Shown: in pieces, positions 13,181-35,352 of the stretch
How the letters are laid out: every line of letters begins with the position of its first letter
Numbering within the stretch: the stretch's first letter is position 1
Source of the DNA: Latrodectus hesperus
Lineage: Eukaryota > Arthropoda > Arachnida > Araneae > Theridiidae
Direction: 5' to 3'
Assembly: GCA_037975125.1 (NCBI GenBank)
Contig: CM075862.1
Location: 57,459,279 to 57,523,278, forward strand
DNA: 64,000 bases
Notes under the pieces: generated by a model
What the model was told of the DNA's origin: nothing
The model's input: only the letters and a program-made list of their open reading frames with translations
The model's database searches: none
Position numbers and translations under genes: made by a program

Positions 13181-14667
13181 GTATTTATTTAATTTTGTCT
13201 TGATTTAAGGATCAAGAGAACCTTACATCTTTGTGAGTATTAAATTTAATTTCAATCAAAAGTGTTTGTTTTTGGCAATATCTGACTTTATTTGAAATTC
13301 AATAATGACAGCCATTAAGTACAAGCAATATATATAATACATCTGGTTAATTTATTTACAGTTAGAAGAATTCATTATTTAAAGGAAAAAAATTCTTGCT
13401 TTTTGATAAATCTTTTTTACTGAATAATGAGAATTTTTTCACTTAAAAATATTAAAACATAAGGGATTTTTTATTAAACTTAAATCATGCTATAAATTTT
13501 TATTTGCACACATATACAATGCACAATTCAGTTTAATTTTTTATTAACAAATGCTAAACGAAGCAATATATTTTAATATAAAATAAAAATGTTGAAACCT
13601 AAAATTTTATAATTTCATAATTAGCACAAAAGTGTTTCCTAAATAATAAGCTACTCTTACATAATTCAATGTATTATTGATTTGCAATTGTTCAAAAGTT
13701 TTAAAGATTATACTTTTTAGTTGCACACAATGATGTTTCAAAGAATTTTGTAATTATTAAGGAGTGAATTTTCTATACAAATATATGAACAAATTTTAAA
13801 TTATCTTTATGCTTACTATAATATTTTTAACTCATGTACGAAAGAGACATAATTAACATAATTTCAATGTTTATCTTAGTTGTATCCTTACTAATGGAAA
13901 TAAGGTTGCATTTTATAATCAAACACCTGCAAACGCTAAATTACTTAGAAATATTAAGTACTTGTTTAAATTACTAAATAAGTTTGCTAAGTACTGTTAT
14001 TCAAATGTTTTTGATTATTCGATACACTAATTTTAAAACAGAAATTATAATTATTTTTTAATTGTCGTAAATTATTATCTTTTGCGGTCACACGATGATT
14101 TTAATTATAATTTTATATGTTGAAATAAGTGATTTCAAACAGAAATTCCAAAATTTGAAAATCTAAATTTTCAATGTATGAAACATCGGGGCAATTCTCC
14201 TTACATATTGTTTATATTCACATTTCTTTGATAATAAAATGCTAATCATAGTTAACGGAACTTTTATGGAATATAATCGGCTAATATTGTGTGTTGCTGG
14301 TAATATTGCACCAACATACCTCTTAGTACTTAGGCCAGAGTCGGCTTCTACCAGTTAAGAGAGATCACTTGCATTAGAGACTTCGTAATTTAGAAGCAGG
14401 GAACAAGCATAAAAGCTCAATAGCTCTAAAAGTGAAATGATACCTTTATACATCATAGTAATAATATCTAAAACACTCCATATGAAATTATATTTTTTAC
14501 TTCCTTAGAACATTTTATAAAGAAGAACTGTGACCACGATTTATTAAATGTATCCTTGTCCCTTTAGTGAGCAAAACGAATCTTTCAGTATGCATTTGAC
14601 CTTACACCCTTATTTTAATGAAAACAAACCCCCAATCAATTAGACTAATTAGGATTTTTATTTCTGT

Positions 14668-14964
<297 letters not shown>

Positions 14965-15837
14965 TAGAGACTATAGGCAACTCAAAACCAAAATAATATA
15001 TGTTCAAGGTTTTTAATCCAAGAAGGTGAGAGAGTTCATAAACATTAAATATACTTTAAAATGCTTGGGAAATAAGCAACATATTAAATAGAGCGTAAAT
15101 GTTTGAAATGATCTAAAATGTACTTATTTTCCTTAAGGGATCATTATACCTTAGTTAATGTATCAAATCCTAGTGCTGGTGATTTGCGTAAGTCGTCAAT
15201 TTTAAAAAAAAATATTTGACTAGAATATAGATCATTTTAAAAGCAAGGATAATATTAAGACTATTTTTGACATCTTTCTACGAATAGTCTAACTAGTGAA
15301 GTTCTCTCTCGTTATACAACTATTATACTTCCAACTCGTATCAATTTTCAGGAATATTTTTACAGAAGTAGTTTCCAATTCTTGTATACTAAGGAATCAA
15401 ATAGCTCGTATCTTAAAATTATTCTTAAGCTTGGATTCGCTGCACCAAAAAATAATATTTTATCACTAAATCAAGGCAAATTACACTTAATATGTAAAAT
15501 CATTCTATTACAAAATGGAATATTAACTTTTCTTAAAATAATATTTTGTGAACTAATAATATGTATTCGTAAGGCATATATTAATGTCACTGGATATATG
15601 TTAAACAATTAATTAAACACCTTTTCTGTATTTTGATTTCATTTTTTTATATGAAAAAATTTTTATTGTGTAACAACCGTTCAATAATAAGAATAAATAC
15701 TTAAAATTCTTTGCAAAAAAATGAATAACTAATAATTATACATATCACAAGATCCTTCATTGATTCAAGCCACAAGATTTCAGCAATTTTTTGAAAATTT
15801 CATAACAAAGGTATTATGAAGAATTATAATATTGTGG

Positions 15838-15984
<147 letters not shown>

Positions 15985-18144
15985 CTGTCACATTCCAATA
16001 ATTCTTCATTGGGTTTTTCAATATTAACTTGTGATTAATGCACACAGATAGTTAATTTTTAATGTCAGTTATTTTTTAATTAATTAATTAAATATTCATT
16101 CAGATATTTATGTTTTCATTTGGAATTCACATTTTTTTGATTGGTACCATTCAACTAACCCCATTGGTTTTTTCTTTTTTCTGCATGTATTTATTTATTT
16201 TCCTACTTTCTGTAATATATCTCATTTGTTTTCAATTTTTATATTTTAATGATTTTGTTATGTGATGATAACACTTTTCTATTTTTTATGCTATTAGCAG
16301 AAAAACCAGGCTTTTGCATCATCCCTAAAACACTGACTGATGAAACTGTTTTTTTACTTCGCTACATTTGTACATTCATTTTTACTTTCAAAATATTACA
16401 AATTCCTATCATTTTAAATGTTTGAAATTCGTGAATTTTTTAGTAGATTTTTTATCTATTTTTTTAAACAAATTTTGAATAAGTTAATAAGCACACATAT
16501 TTGACTTTAATGATTTGGAAATAAATATTTAACAATGTTTTCTCAAAATTATGAAGTTCTTCAGAAATTAATAAAATTTGATTGTGATTATCATAAGATT
16601 ATATCTTTTATTGCTTTATCTTAATTAGAACAGAATAAAAATACATTGAAATAATTTTTTCCTGTTTGAAAGCATCATTGATATGGAAACTGTTGCAGCA
16701 TAAAATATTTATGTTAATTCATATAGCCTTTTTCACTCTTTTATGAAAGATCAAATTCAACTCTTGACATTGTATACATTGATTTTAAGAACAATTTATT
16801 TGACGTTACGAATGTGTTTGGCAGTGAAAGAACCATTTCATCTAATAGAATCATTTGAGTAAATTCTGCTATATTTCACTCTTATTATATTTGAATAAAA
16901 TCAACATCCGCATTAAAAATTAAATACTTTATCTCTATCTCTATTTAATATCGTTAGGAACTATTCTCCTAAAATTCTTGTTATTAAACTATAATGATAA
17001 TTTTATATTAATTTCGCAAATCATTCAAATTATAGCAGGTAATTCATAGTTGATTTTCAGAGCAAGAAAGCAAACATATTAATGTTTGGTTAAAAGGCAA
17101 CACACGATAAGAAATAATGTTTCATACTGGTGAAAGCAATTCTCTCAAGCTAGTCTGATATGTTTTGGGCGGTGGCTAAAATTAACGTGCTAAAATTGTA
17201 TTCCCTTTAGATTTTGGCCAGTAATTACCTTCAAAATGTTTGCTGACAAAATTAAGACACTTATTAATTTAATTACTGTAGGTATAATTAGTATTTTAGA
17301 GATTTAAAATATTCATGATGTGGGTGTCTGCTTATGTAATGAGCATTGAAAATTAAGTTTGGGTTAAATTACATTATTAATTTATACTTGTCTAATGATT
17401 TAATCTTTTTCAAAATATTTTATTAGAACTCTCAAGTAACTTATACATTTTGTGTATTCTCTAGATAATTTGGATAGTTGTTTCCTCTATATTATTTGAT
17501 ATTCAACATGAAAATTATCTGTTAATAATATGAAACCTTCCACATAATGGTTAACTTATACTGTATTAAAAACATGGATTTAGTCTTTTATTGGGTGAAC
17601 ACAAAGAATACTCTTATTTTTATTTTTTTTTAACATCTTTTTTTTATTTCTTCATAGATGTGACTTTCATCGAATGAAGTAAATAAATTGTAATAATTTA
17701 GTAAAAGGTATAGGTATGATTAATACTGAACATGCAGTTAATTCTTATTTTAATATAGATGATTGTAATCAGATAATCTTCATGGTATACATAAGTATTC
17801 CTTAAACATATAGTTGCTTAAAATAAAGTTTTTAATTTTTTGATTAATGATGAAATGATTTACTAAAATCAAAAGAATCAATAAATAATTTATAATTAAA
17901 TATTACTGAAAAAATTCATCAAACATATGTGTGGCAGAATACATTATACTTGTTAAAGTAAAGATATTTACATTAAAAATATACTTTAATATAGAAGCCA
18001 ATTTATTCTTAACATTTAGATGATTATATGATTTTGTTAAATAGAATTTGTGCGTATTTAAATCCTAAATTTCAAAAATGCTCTATTGCTTATTTTTGCA
18101 GCTTAGAAATAAAAAAATTAAATTAAACAAATAACCAATTTTTG

Positions 18145-18320
<176 letters not shown>

Positions 18321-18604
18321 AGTTATTTTACCGTAAATTATTTGTATAAAATCCGTAAAATGACCTTAACTTCATTATCTCATCTTGATTTAATGCGAGA
18401 CACAGTAATTCAAACGTGTGTGAAGTGCATATTTTTTCTCAATTTCACTCATATTTTTAGGGAGAGAATTCATAAAATTAATATTAAATTAAAAAAATAT
18501 AAGCTCTATATTAAGTATAAACATTTTAATTCAATACTAATTTATTATTTTTATTATTTTCTCCAAAGCCCAATCAATTGCGGGCCTAAGAACGTGTCAA
18601 GGAA

Positions 18605-18785
18605 TTCCTAAGATATTTTCTGTGCTTTGAGCAGCCTCGAAACTGCTCTAGGTAAGTACCCTTCAGTAAGGAACAGCGCAGACAATTCCTCTAACTACAA
18701 TGAATACCATATCTGTTGATAAATAAAGGATTTTTCCGAAACAGTATTTGCCTCGCACGTGCGTACCACTAAACTAAAGCCTGCC
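18605..18785 (-). mobile_element. Possible tRNA-derived SINE remnant
   Basis: The minus strand starts with gaggcaggctttagtttagtgg, an A-box-like sequence, then gtacgcacgtgcgaggc, and a poor B-box candidate (gtttcggaaaaatcc). The following 120 bp are GC-richer than the surroundings. No flanking duplication was found. Confidence 0.4.
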
Positions 18786-18917
18786 TCTTAAATATGTTTT
18801 AAAAATTACTGCAATTCAAAATAATCTAATATATGAAATGTCCTTATAATATGTCGGTATAATGTAATTTTAACGAAAATTATAAAATGTTTCCAATTTT
18901 TCTATCGCTCTAACATA

Positions 18918-19190
<273 letters not shown>

Positions 19191-22100
19191 ATCAGATAGT
19201 TTATCAAGAGCATGATGCAATACTCTTAAAACTGTAATAAATTTATATTTAACTTGAAGAATTCATACTAATTACGGCCATAATGAACACTGTAGTATTT
19301 GTTAAAACCTAAGAATATGAAACCTTATACAAAAGCTCATTTTTCATCAAGTAATTTTCTCCCAATTAAGTCATTATTGCTTGCAAATTATTTGAAGTAT
19401 TAATCACTTCTTGAAAATTGTTTGAAATATTTAATTACCATATTATTTAAAATGTAAGAAATATGTTTGAAATACTGATAGTCTTTAAATATTTAAAAAA
19501 TGCCTAATAATAAAAACATACATAAAATAATAAAAAAATTATTTAGTAATTTTTAGTTGATAGTTTATTCATATTTTTATTTTTTTCTAATTGCTTTCTT
19601 TATACTTGTATAACGGAAATATTTTTCTTGACAAAATATTTACAGTAATAAAAATAAGTTTTTCATTTGCTCTTCTTTCATAATTATCTGTACAATATTA
19701 GAAATTTGAAGCTGTAAAAGTTATATTTATTACAAGAGATGCCCTGCTAAATATCCCAACAATTTTTCAGAAGTTTTCTCTGAAGTGAAAGAATGATTTG
19801 ATTAAAATATCATTCAGGGATAGGTTTTTTCAGAAAATTTCTTTGATTTCATATCTGTATATTCTGTCATACTTCCAGCATTTCTTCGTATTGTTTTACT
19901 AAATGCTAATTTGTAAATATATAAATTATCATGTAAATGCTCCGTACATTATTTCACTTATATGAAGCATTGAATGTATTCAGGCAATATTTATTAAATG
20001 TCACAAAAATGAGGCATTTTTAATTAGCTACTTTGTAATTATCATAAAGAAAATGTTCTTGTATCTCTGAAAATTATTCATTATCTTTGAATCATTTTCA
20101 AAGACAAAATTTTTTTTTCTTACATAAGATAAATGAAAGCAATGAAAATAAGCAACATGAGTAAATATAAATTTAAACCAAATATCTTATCACTATTAAT
20201 CCCATTTTCTGATAAAATTTTCAGTAACAGTATTAGGGCTGACTGTTCAACTTTAGTTAATTATTATTAAAAAAGATAAATTCAAATGATGACAGTTATA
20301 AAATAAACTTTATTGAAAGTTGAAATTTTCATAACAAACTTGTGCCAAATTTACAGTTTCAATGGAAGAAGTGATAATAGAGAAATGTATACATTCTGTT
20401 AAAAAACTAATTGCATTAGGATTTTTTACTAAGTTTGCTTTTCATAAACATAGGTAATTAACGGATAGTAAATTTAGAGTTCAATGCTCTTTTCATTAAA
20501 ATAAGTATAATTTATAAAATTTAGTAATTTTACTACGGAAATCTTATACCTATATAAATATCGTCAATGATATCTATAACAAAATAATTTAAAATACTAT
20601 AACATACTTAATTCATTTATAATTTTGGTGATTAAAACAAAAACTAAAAAGGAAAATTACAGGAATCTTTACAACTTTATATTATAAACACATTATAATA
20701 TTATTAAAACTTTAAAATTGTGTGTTAAAATATGCAATATTATTATTCTAACTGCTTTTAAGCAAACAAGTAATTCATTTAATTTCAAAATAACAAAGAT
20801 TTAAGTAAACAAATTTTAACATTATATTTCAAATTTATTTAAAATATTACGAGGATCCAATAAATAATTTATTATGCAAATGCTTCAATTTAGCCACAGA
20901 TAAGTTTTAGCATATTTAGTTTAATCTCAGATTTCATAATTAGAAAAATTCTAAATTAAGAAAAATATATTTATATTGTTGATACAAAATATGATATACA
21001 TAAACAATGTTTTATACATAAATTATTCTCGTCGCTTATTTTCATAAAATTAATATTATTATTTGGAGTAAACTAACTATCAAAATAAACGATATGCGTT
21101 AAAGGAGAATAATATTATGAATTATATAGAATAACAAACCTACTTAACATCAAACAGATTGCATTACAAAATATTTGAAATAAAAAAGAGATTGTAGTAT
21201 TAATGCCTTGTACGAACATTTAATTTATTATAAAAATGAGCTATTTGCTAAATATAACCCATCGAACTATTTTATTCTAGTAAAGTATAAATGAAAAATA
21301 AAAACACTACAAATACTTTCAGTAGTGACTTTTCATTGTTGTTTAACGAGCTCTAAAATCTGCAAAAATATGTTGGTCTAAAAATTTAATAGCTGCGTTC
21401 ATGCATTAATAACTAATAGGCTAAATAATTGAGCTTGTAGAGTTCATAGACTGTGCCAAATGAAAACCTTATTTAACCAGATTTCTCTAAAGTTTAAGTT
21501 GCCACAGTAGGTGGATGCAATAATAATAATTTGATGAGAGAGTTTACACAATTTTTTTAATTTAAATGTTTGTATTCAAGCAAATCCCCCAAAAATTATT
21601 AAGAACGGAGTAAATAACTTTAAACAGGTCATATTTGCTTGAATTTTTATTAATCATTGAAGTTTCTGGTTACTTATTTAATTATCTTTAGGACGATCAA
21701 CAATGGTTTTGCTCTAACCTTAAGACAAAAATTATAATTTTAGCAAACCTTAAATGTTGGTCATGATGGTTGAATATTTTTACTTCCATAAACCAATCTT
21801 AATGTGAATTTTTAAAATTAAACCAAATAACCCTATGTGAATTAAACTAATTCAAAATGAAATGGTGCTCATTCATATTATTTGGAGTTTGTAATTTATT
21901 TACGTATTTCAATATCTTTTTCATCATAAATGGTATAAATATTTTCAAAATTACATAAAATTTTCAAATTAATGTCAAATTGAATTACGTGTTGTTAACT
22001 GTAAGTGTGTTTAATTCAGTGGCGTCAGATTCTCCTATATTTGATAAGAAGAATTAAAGATCAAAGAATTTTTAGAGATCATACTGGAGACATTTTTGCA

Positions 22101-24142
22101 GAAAGTCATGGATCAGATTGGATTGTATTGTAAATTATGATGCTGAAGTTGATGAATTTTAATAAAATATACCATCTTTCATTAATTTTAATTCTTAAAA
22201 GCTTAAAGACAGTTTTTTGTCTTTGAATTTAAATTATTTTAAAACTACAAGAATTTTAATAAATTAAATAACTAAATACATTTTTGAACAGTTCAAACTG
22301 TAAATTCAACAACAATTCACTTATTAATTTTATTTTAGTAAAACTCTTATACAATCTCTTAAATAAAAGTAACTTAAAGTAACAGAAAATCTCAAAAAAG
22401 TAACAGAAGATCTTTCCTCTCATAAAAATATATACATATATATAATATTTTTGTAGCATTAAAGAAGACTCCATTGTTTATTTAAAAATCCCCAGTTATC
22501 AAAGCAAAACAAGTCAAAGACTGTTGCAAAACTTTCCTTAAAAAATGAAATTAAAAACAGTTACAAATATTTGTAGTGTTGAAATGAAGATATCATCAAA
22601 AGAGTAAATACATAATAGAAAAAGTAAAAAAAAAATATTAACTCATTTTAAAATTACCTAACATTTTTATCTAGTTTTAAATTTTCACTGAGGAATATTC
22701 AATGGATTCGGCAATGATAATTAGTTTTGTGTTAATTTCAGAGTATCAATGATGACATTAAATTTACTATTAAATGTAATGTTAAATGAAAATCCGATAA
22801 ACTGTTATGTAACTGTACACGCATGTTTTATAATAGGAAAGTAAATTCTCTTATTTTCTATTGATGATATATAGAATGAAAATATTTTTCTTAAAAAAGT
22901 ATCTTGTTAAAAGTAGTATTTTAAATTTCTTAAAATAATCCCTATTGCGTGTTTTTAGTTTCTTATGCAAACTATTTGATATATTTAACTATTTTTCTTC
23001 CTTATTTTAAATGTAAATAATACTATTCATTTTATAAATACATATAATTAGCCACAGGAAAACTGTTTACAATTAAAATTGTCAACTTACGATACCAATT
23101 ATGGTTTATTTGAAAATTTATATAGTTGTATATATGTAAGGGTAAAAGAATACATAAATATACACTTTTTAATAAGAAATATTTAAATAGATACCCTTGT
23201 TAATGTACTAGATAACAATAAATGCAAAATTTAACATTAATCAAAATTCTATCAATTTGATATTTCATGAAATCAAGCAATTGTAATTAACTTGACGATT
23301 GATAAACCGAGCAACATATGAATTATTTTTACATATAATTGGTGAGAAAAATATGAGTACATTTATTGAGTGCATAATTGATCATTTTTTAAACATAATC
23401 AAATTTTGAAACGTTACCATAAAATGGAATGCAGCAATTTATTTCAGAAATGTTTGAGCAGAATTCTGGTATCACACACAAAGACATTTTATTGAAGAAC
23501 TATTTAAGATTTGCACAAATAAAATACTGATTAATGATGCTTCAAAATGAAAGAAGTTAACTATTTTCAAATAAATAAATATAAATGGTAAACAATACCA
23601 TTTTTACTAACAAATGATAAAATCTTATTCTTAATCACTTTTTACATTTTATTTTAAGAATCTTAAATTAAACGGGTAAAGGTGTCAAAGAAATTTATAA
23701 AATTAAATGTAATTTTTTATATATATCTTAAGTAGAATGAATGGAAACACAAATATAAAAAAAGAACAAAATATGTCAACATTTTGATTTTTATACTGCT
23801 TTGGTATAAGATGCATGTATAAATGCATATTATTGCAATTATTCCTTGTATTAATGACTACTATTTTTATTTTACCTTAGCTGAAAAATATTTTACTGTG
23901 ATTTCACGTCTGTGGATTATACAAACAGGAATTTCCCTCACACTAGGTTTTTAGAAACTTTAAAAGTCATATTTTTGTCATATTTTTGTTACCTTTCTTT
24001 CAAGTATTCTTAAAGAGATACAACCAAATTTTGTTTTTGCAAATTAACACATTTCATTTAATATTTAGAAAAAGCTCAGTATAGAAAAATTATAATTTAA
24101 CATTTTATTCTTATATAACAACGATAATTATGAACAAGAATT
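19191..24142. other. AT-rich sequence, nothing recognised
   Basis: Nearly 5 kb with no coding frame, element or structured repeat that could be supported. Confidence 0.55.
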
Positions 24143-24605
24143 AAAGGATACGAGATTGCCGATTCACTGGCTAAGGCTGCTTTTTTGAAACCTTCACAGC
24201 CTGATTCGTCATCCACGTTTTATGAGGTTTCTACTAAGATTAAAAAAACGCTTATGTATGTCTGGAGGGTTTTCTAGGATCATAATTGGTATCCTAGAAA
24301 ACGCCGTGCTGGCGGCTTCCTTTTTGAGGGGACTAGAGGCCAACAGTCTAGTATTTCGCGCTTCGTCAGTGGTCATCTAAGGTGCCTCAAATATGTTCAG
24401 GGTCAAAAGACTTTAAGTCTGTGCACAAAATGTTAAGTTGAACAGGCATTGCATGTGCCTACTTTGAGCTGCTTGAATTCTGGCTAGGAAGAGGCTTTTT
24501 CAAAGCCCCTTATGTTTTTGGACTTCCTAATTGCTTAAGGACTTGTGGAATAGGACCAGCATTGAACTTGAACAATCTGGGTTTAGCAACAACACAAAAC
24601 AACAC
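24143..24605 (+). mobile_element. 5'-truncated LINE (non-LTR retrotransposon), RNase H tail and 3' UTR
   Basis: The frame from 24143 reads GYEIADSLAKAAF, matching the last catalytic aspartate segment of a LINE RNase H domain. A linker follows with NWYPRKRRAGG and SRFVSGHLR, then a cysteine motif CTKC with a histidine and a final cysteine. Stops occur after VWRVF and after CTKC, so it is dead. The segment is much GC-richer than its flanks. The 3' end is gggtttagcaacaacacaaaac. Similar tails are typical of arthropod Jockey/I-group LINEs with RNase H; the exact clade is not determined. No target duplication was found. Confidence 0.82.

Positions 24606-30588
<5,983 letters not shown>

Positions 30589-30662
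<74 letters not shown>
30589..30662. repeat. (TA)n microsatellite
   Basis: About 36 TA units. Confidence 0.98.
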
Positions 30663-30663
<1 letters not shown>

Positions 30664-31639
30664 TAACTAACCAAATGTTCATTCACCGCATTGCTTAATT
30701 TTTTGTCCTTTTTATTACATTAATATATAATTAAACTAATATTAATTTCTGACCTATGATTAAATAAAATATTTGCAAATTTCGTAACTTTATCTCTTTA
30801 AATGTATAATTTGCTGTAAAAATTTATTTAAATCTTAAAATTCATATGTGGTATAAAAAACAGATATTTACAAATATACATGCCATAACTTATTTATATA
30901 TATTTAACATGGATAAGCATGTTTTTTTCTGATTTTGTAACTTATATTTAATTTCTAAAGTAACACTTTAAACTTAATTCTCATTTATAAATTGAATTTG
31001 TACAACATGCACTCTTTTTTAACAATTATTTTCTTTATTTATAGCATTTTATTAATATAATTTTAAATTGTTTCCTATTTTAATATAGCGCTTGCGGGTG
31101 GTATTAAATTCACCAGGTGTTTCTAATTAATTGTTTAACAATGAAACTCAATGACTGATGATTTTAACTGAAGGATTGATATAATATTACTGAGGAATTT
31201 TGTGAGTAATTACAGTAACCATGAAAAATTATTAAAATTGTATTTAAATTGAAAAATTTTACAAATGAAAATGAACTTATTCTAAAAAGTACTTTCTTTG
31301 AATACAGAAATACGTAAAATTTAATTATAATTTAAATCACTTTTTCTAGTGATTTCCAAGTGGAAATGAAAAGTATGTAAGATCTTTCGTAATAGGTAAT
31401 AAAATGGCTAGAAAACATTGATGTTTAAAGTTTGTGATAAGTAATGATGAGGAAAGATTACAAATGCAGGAAGGTAACTTGTCATGGAGATAATTAATGA
31501 AAAATAATTAATGATACTGCAAATAATTTATATCAGAAGTAAAATGGATAATAACAAATATGATATCATCATGGTTATACAAAATTTATTAAGCAATAAA
31601 ATGACACGTATAAAAATATTATGATGGTGGCAGTTTGGT

Positions 31640-31985
31640 TAAATAATGTGTCTTTTTAACACGCGAAAGGTGGTGATTTCTGTACCGACAGAGCCGAGCT
31701 AAGGACATGTAGCAGATGGAGAGTGTAAAATAATCTGAAGTCTAATTGCCCTATAAGAGAAATTATACTTCTTGGAATGGAAAGCCAAGTCTTGAAATAT
31801 GTTTGCCCTCTGTTTGTAAATTAAAATAATCCCTACTTTTTTTCGAAATGACAATGGCGCAATCATTGAGAACAGTATTGCATATGATGCTATCAATTTT
31901 CCTCCTCGTATTGCTGAAGGGGAAAAATTAATAATGGTCGGGTATAAACTGATTATGCATGAGTGGATAATGTTCATGAAATGTT
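31640..31985. other. GC-elevated unique block
   Basis: Complex sequence. A 92-codon minus-strand frame (31699-31977) crosses it but resembles no family I know and has no clear splice sites. It could be a conserved non-coding element. Confidence 0.3.
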
Positions 31986-33259
31986 ATTGTATTTAATTCT
32001 GAAGAAATGATCTAAATACGATTTTTCTTTGTTACAAAGTAAAACTTTTAGTAGAATACAAGGGTTTCTAAAAATCACATTATTTCTTGATCCATGAAAG
32101 CAAATTTTTTATAAACTTGAGATTATTTTTAAAAAATGTTTGCATTTCAGGCTTAAGCCCTATCAGTTTTAGAGCAAAAACACTGACGTATAAACGCAAT
32201 ATTTAGCATTATGAATTATCTTTTTTCTAATTCAAATTGGGTTCAAAATTCGTAATACATCAAGAAAACTGCTTAAGAAAGAAATTTATTTTAGAAACCA
32301 TAATCAAATCTAGTAGACTAATGTTAACTAACCTTTAGATCTCATGTACCTTGATTATCTATTACGTGATGATTTTGAACATCTGCTTGTATATTAAATT
32401 TCCATACATATACTACACAGAACTAAATTTATGACATCAGAATCATTAAAGATCGTTAAGAATACCTTTTTATATCAAGATTTATTATTTAATATTTTTG
32501 TACACATTTATTTTTTCTTTCTGATTCCTTAGATGTGGTAAGATTCTGGAAAACTATGATTTCTTAAATTTCGTGGAATGCAAGTGACAACAAACCTGCA
32601 ATCAATTGCAAAAATTAAACTCGTGTTAATACCCTTGATAATTAAATAAGAATCACTCTACTTAGCATTAGCTGGCACTGACACAAAGATGAAATTATTT
32701 TTTCAAAATATATTAAATGTTAACGCATTTCAAAATCAATTCTTAATTCTTACAACAACTGGGATGTCTGCTCATTTTCTAGATTTTCAGTAAATGTTTC
32801 TTTTAAGGTTCATAAATTATAAAGCATAAACAACAAAGTATATTGAAAATTCTGTTATCACTGTACAAAATTATGTTTCATCTCCTGATTTTTTTAGACA
32901 GCAAAAACTGAGAATCAATTTGAGAAACTAAATTAGTGTATTATATTTTAAAAACAAAAAGCATGACATAAACTTGCAATTAATTTGATTTCAAAGTGTT
33001 TCAATTTTTTATAAATGAAACTCGAAAACCAGTGGAAAGAAACTAAAAATTACAAAACAATTTTTCAAAAATAAAGGTCTACAATATTTGGTCTAGAGAA
33101 AAATATGAAGAATGATCCCATTCAGATTTATAAAATACTAAATCATAAATAATATATTCATCCAAAAGACTACACACTCAATATATACTAATTACAACCG
33201 TATGACTAAACAACAAACATATAAAATCATAAATATCGAGAATTAAAACACGAAACAAG

Positions 33260-33420
33260 TCATACCCCATTTTTACTAGGCGGGGAAATGTCAGCTACAG
33301 CCATCTGCAATAACGAAAGAGAGCTAGAAAATCACAATTTTTTATTAGGTTTAATGACGTCATCAATACTAATGCCTCCGGAATGCTTTCAATGGCGCAG
33401 TTTTAAATGTCAAAGTTTGT
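33260..33420. promoter_or_regulatory. GC-elevated unique block with a CRE palindrome
   Basis: TGACGTCA at 33355-33362 is the full CREB/ATF palindrome. The block is complex, non-coding and distinct from the AT-rich flanks. The (CT)n(TA)n array begins about 60 bp further right. Confidence 0.3.
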
Positions 33421-33478
33421 AAGATGATATAAAATGTATGTAAAATCATGATTTATTCAACTATATTCTTTTCTATTA

Positions 33479-33500
33479 TTTCTCTCTCTCTCTCTCTCTC

Positions 33501-33591
<91 letters not shown>
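33479..33591. repeat. Compound (CT)n(TA)n microsatellite
   Basis: About 12 CT units, a short ATTTA link, then about 42 TA units. Confidence 0.98.
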
Positions 33592-33593
<2 letters not shown>

Positions 33594-34139
33594 CAGAAGA
33601 ATAGAAATTGAAATTAAAAATACTTATTCTTCTCAAAACTCAATTTCAAATATTAAATTTCATGATAAAAATATTAAATATGATTAAAATGATAATTGTT
33701 TATGAACTTGTTTATGCATTCGTACAAAGGAAATATTTTAATGTACAAAATTATGAAAAATAATTTTCTTAAAAAAACTTAGCAGTAACTGAAAGAATAT
33801 GTTTGTTTAAAAATGATTTGTTTAAAGCGCATAACATTTTACTTTCATCTTGGATGATAACTACAGGCAACATTTTAAACACAGAATTAGATTAAAACAT
33901 TTTATCCAGAAATATAAGTGGAAAACTTAATAATGTGTCAAAAAATCTTTAAATTGTACTTAATACCGGACTACGCATTATTAATTAAATTGTTAAATAT
34001 TTATCAAAATTTGATTTATATTAGCAAACTTATGTCTGCTCATTTTCTAGAGTCCTCTTCTTCTCCATTAGCTTTTAAATTCTAGAGTTCAGTTTATCAA
34101 TAAAAAAAAACTTATTATAATTATATTATTTATAAAAAT

Positions 34140-34330
34140 ACTTTAAATTGCCTGTTCGTGAGGAACACGCAGATTGGTTTCAGACTAGCACATGTCGTTG
34201 CCACAGCAACTTCCACTTAATTAAATCTAGCTTTATTTTCTCTCACCTCAACACCATAAAATGAAATCTAATTGTGATTGTTTCTTGAGGGTGTGATCAC
34301 TTGCGTAAACTGCACTCATTTAAGAATGTT
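34140..34330. promoter_or_regulatory. GC-elevated unique block with an X-box-like site
   Basis: GTTGCCACAGCAAC at 34197-34210 fits the RFX-factor X-box consensus (GTNRCC, short spacer, RGYAAC). The surrounding 190 bp are complex sequence without a coding frame. Regulatory role is inferred. Confidence 0.3.
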
Positions 34331-35263
34331 TTTATCGCAATATTTTGTACAATAGAATGGACTGTGAATGTTAAACACTCTGTAGCCAAAATATATATTA
34401 TTACTGTTATATTAAGTATTACTCAATCACATATAGCGAGATAAAATTTTAGCTAAATAAATTATTGATCTGAAATTATTTATGTACTTTTATATAGGAT
34501 TAGATTAAAACAACAACTCTTTTTGTAAAACCATTTTTTATTTTTCAATATAATCGAAATCTTCGTATTTTATCAAAGCTTCTATTATAATGAAGAATAT
34601 CTTCAATTTTGTCGTATCGAAAATCGTAATTTGTTTTATTTTATTTTTCGAAACTCAAAAATATGATGCTTTTAGTTAATTAGGAAAGATTTAATAAAAA
34701 ATAATGAAAATAAATTTTTCATCTAATCCATAAATTTCTGATATTTTTATCAGCTTTTAAATATAGCTTGATATACATCTTCCATATATAGGAAAAACAT
34801 TTCTGGTATTCAAGATGCTCATGATAGGATTTCAGTGACATTTTTTTAGTTTGATATCTATTAAAACGTTTTCAACTTTCCTAAATATGAATTTACGCAA
34901 AACTAACATCTCTGAAATAAAAAACGAATATAGGTATGTATCATCTTGCAAAATGAAATGAAACATTGCTACCAGTTTATCTATAAAATGTTTCGCAATA
35001 ATTTGATATAGATGATGTTACATAAAGTATTATATTTGGTATGATACCTCATTTACATTATAAGCTGCAATTTGATATCGCTCTATATTTTTATCAATTC
35101 TATATTATAACACTTAGGAATGTTTATTAAAATAATAAACTGAGGTTAAGATTATATTTTAAGAAATAATACATTAATTCTTTAGTTTCAAAAGATCTTT
35201 ATAAATCTCTTTATAAGCATAAACAGAAAGTTAAATATATTTTTGACTTAAATTCTTTAACAA

Positions 35264-35311
35264 TACACACACACACACATATATGTGTGTGTGTGTGTGT
35301 GTGTGGTGTGT

Positions 35312-35352
<41 letters not shown>

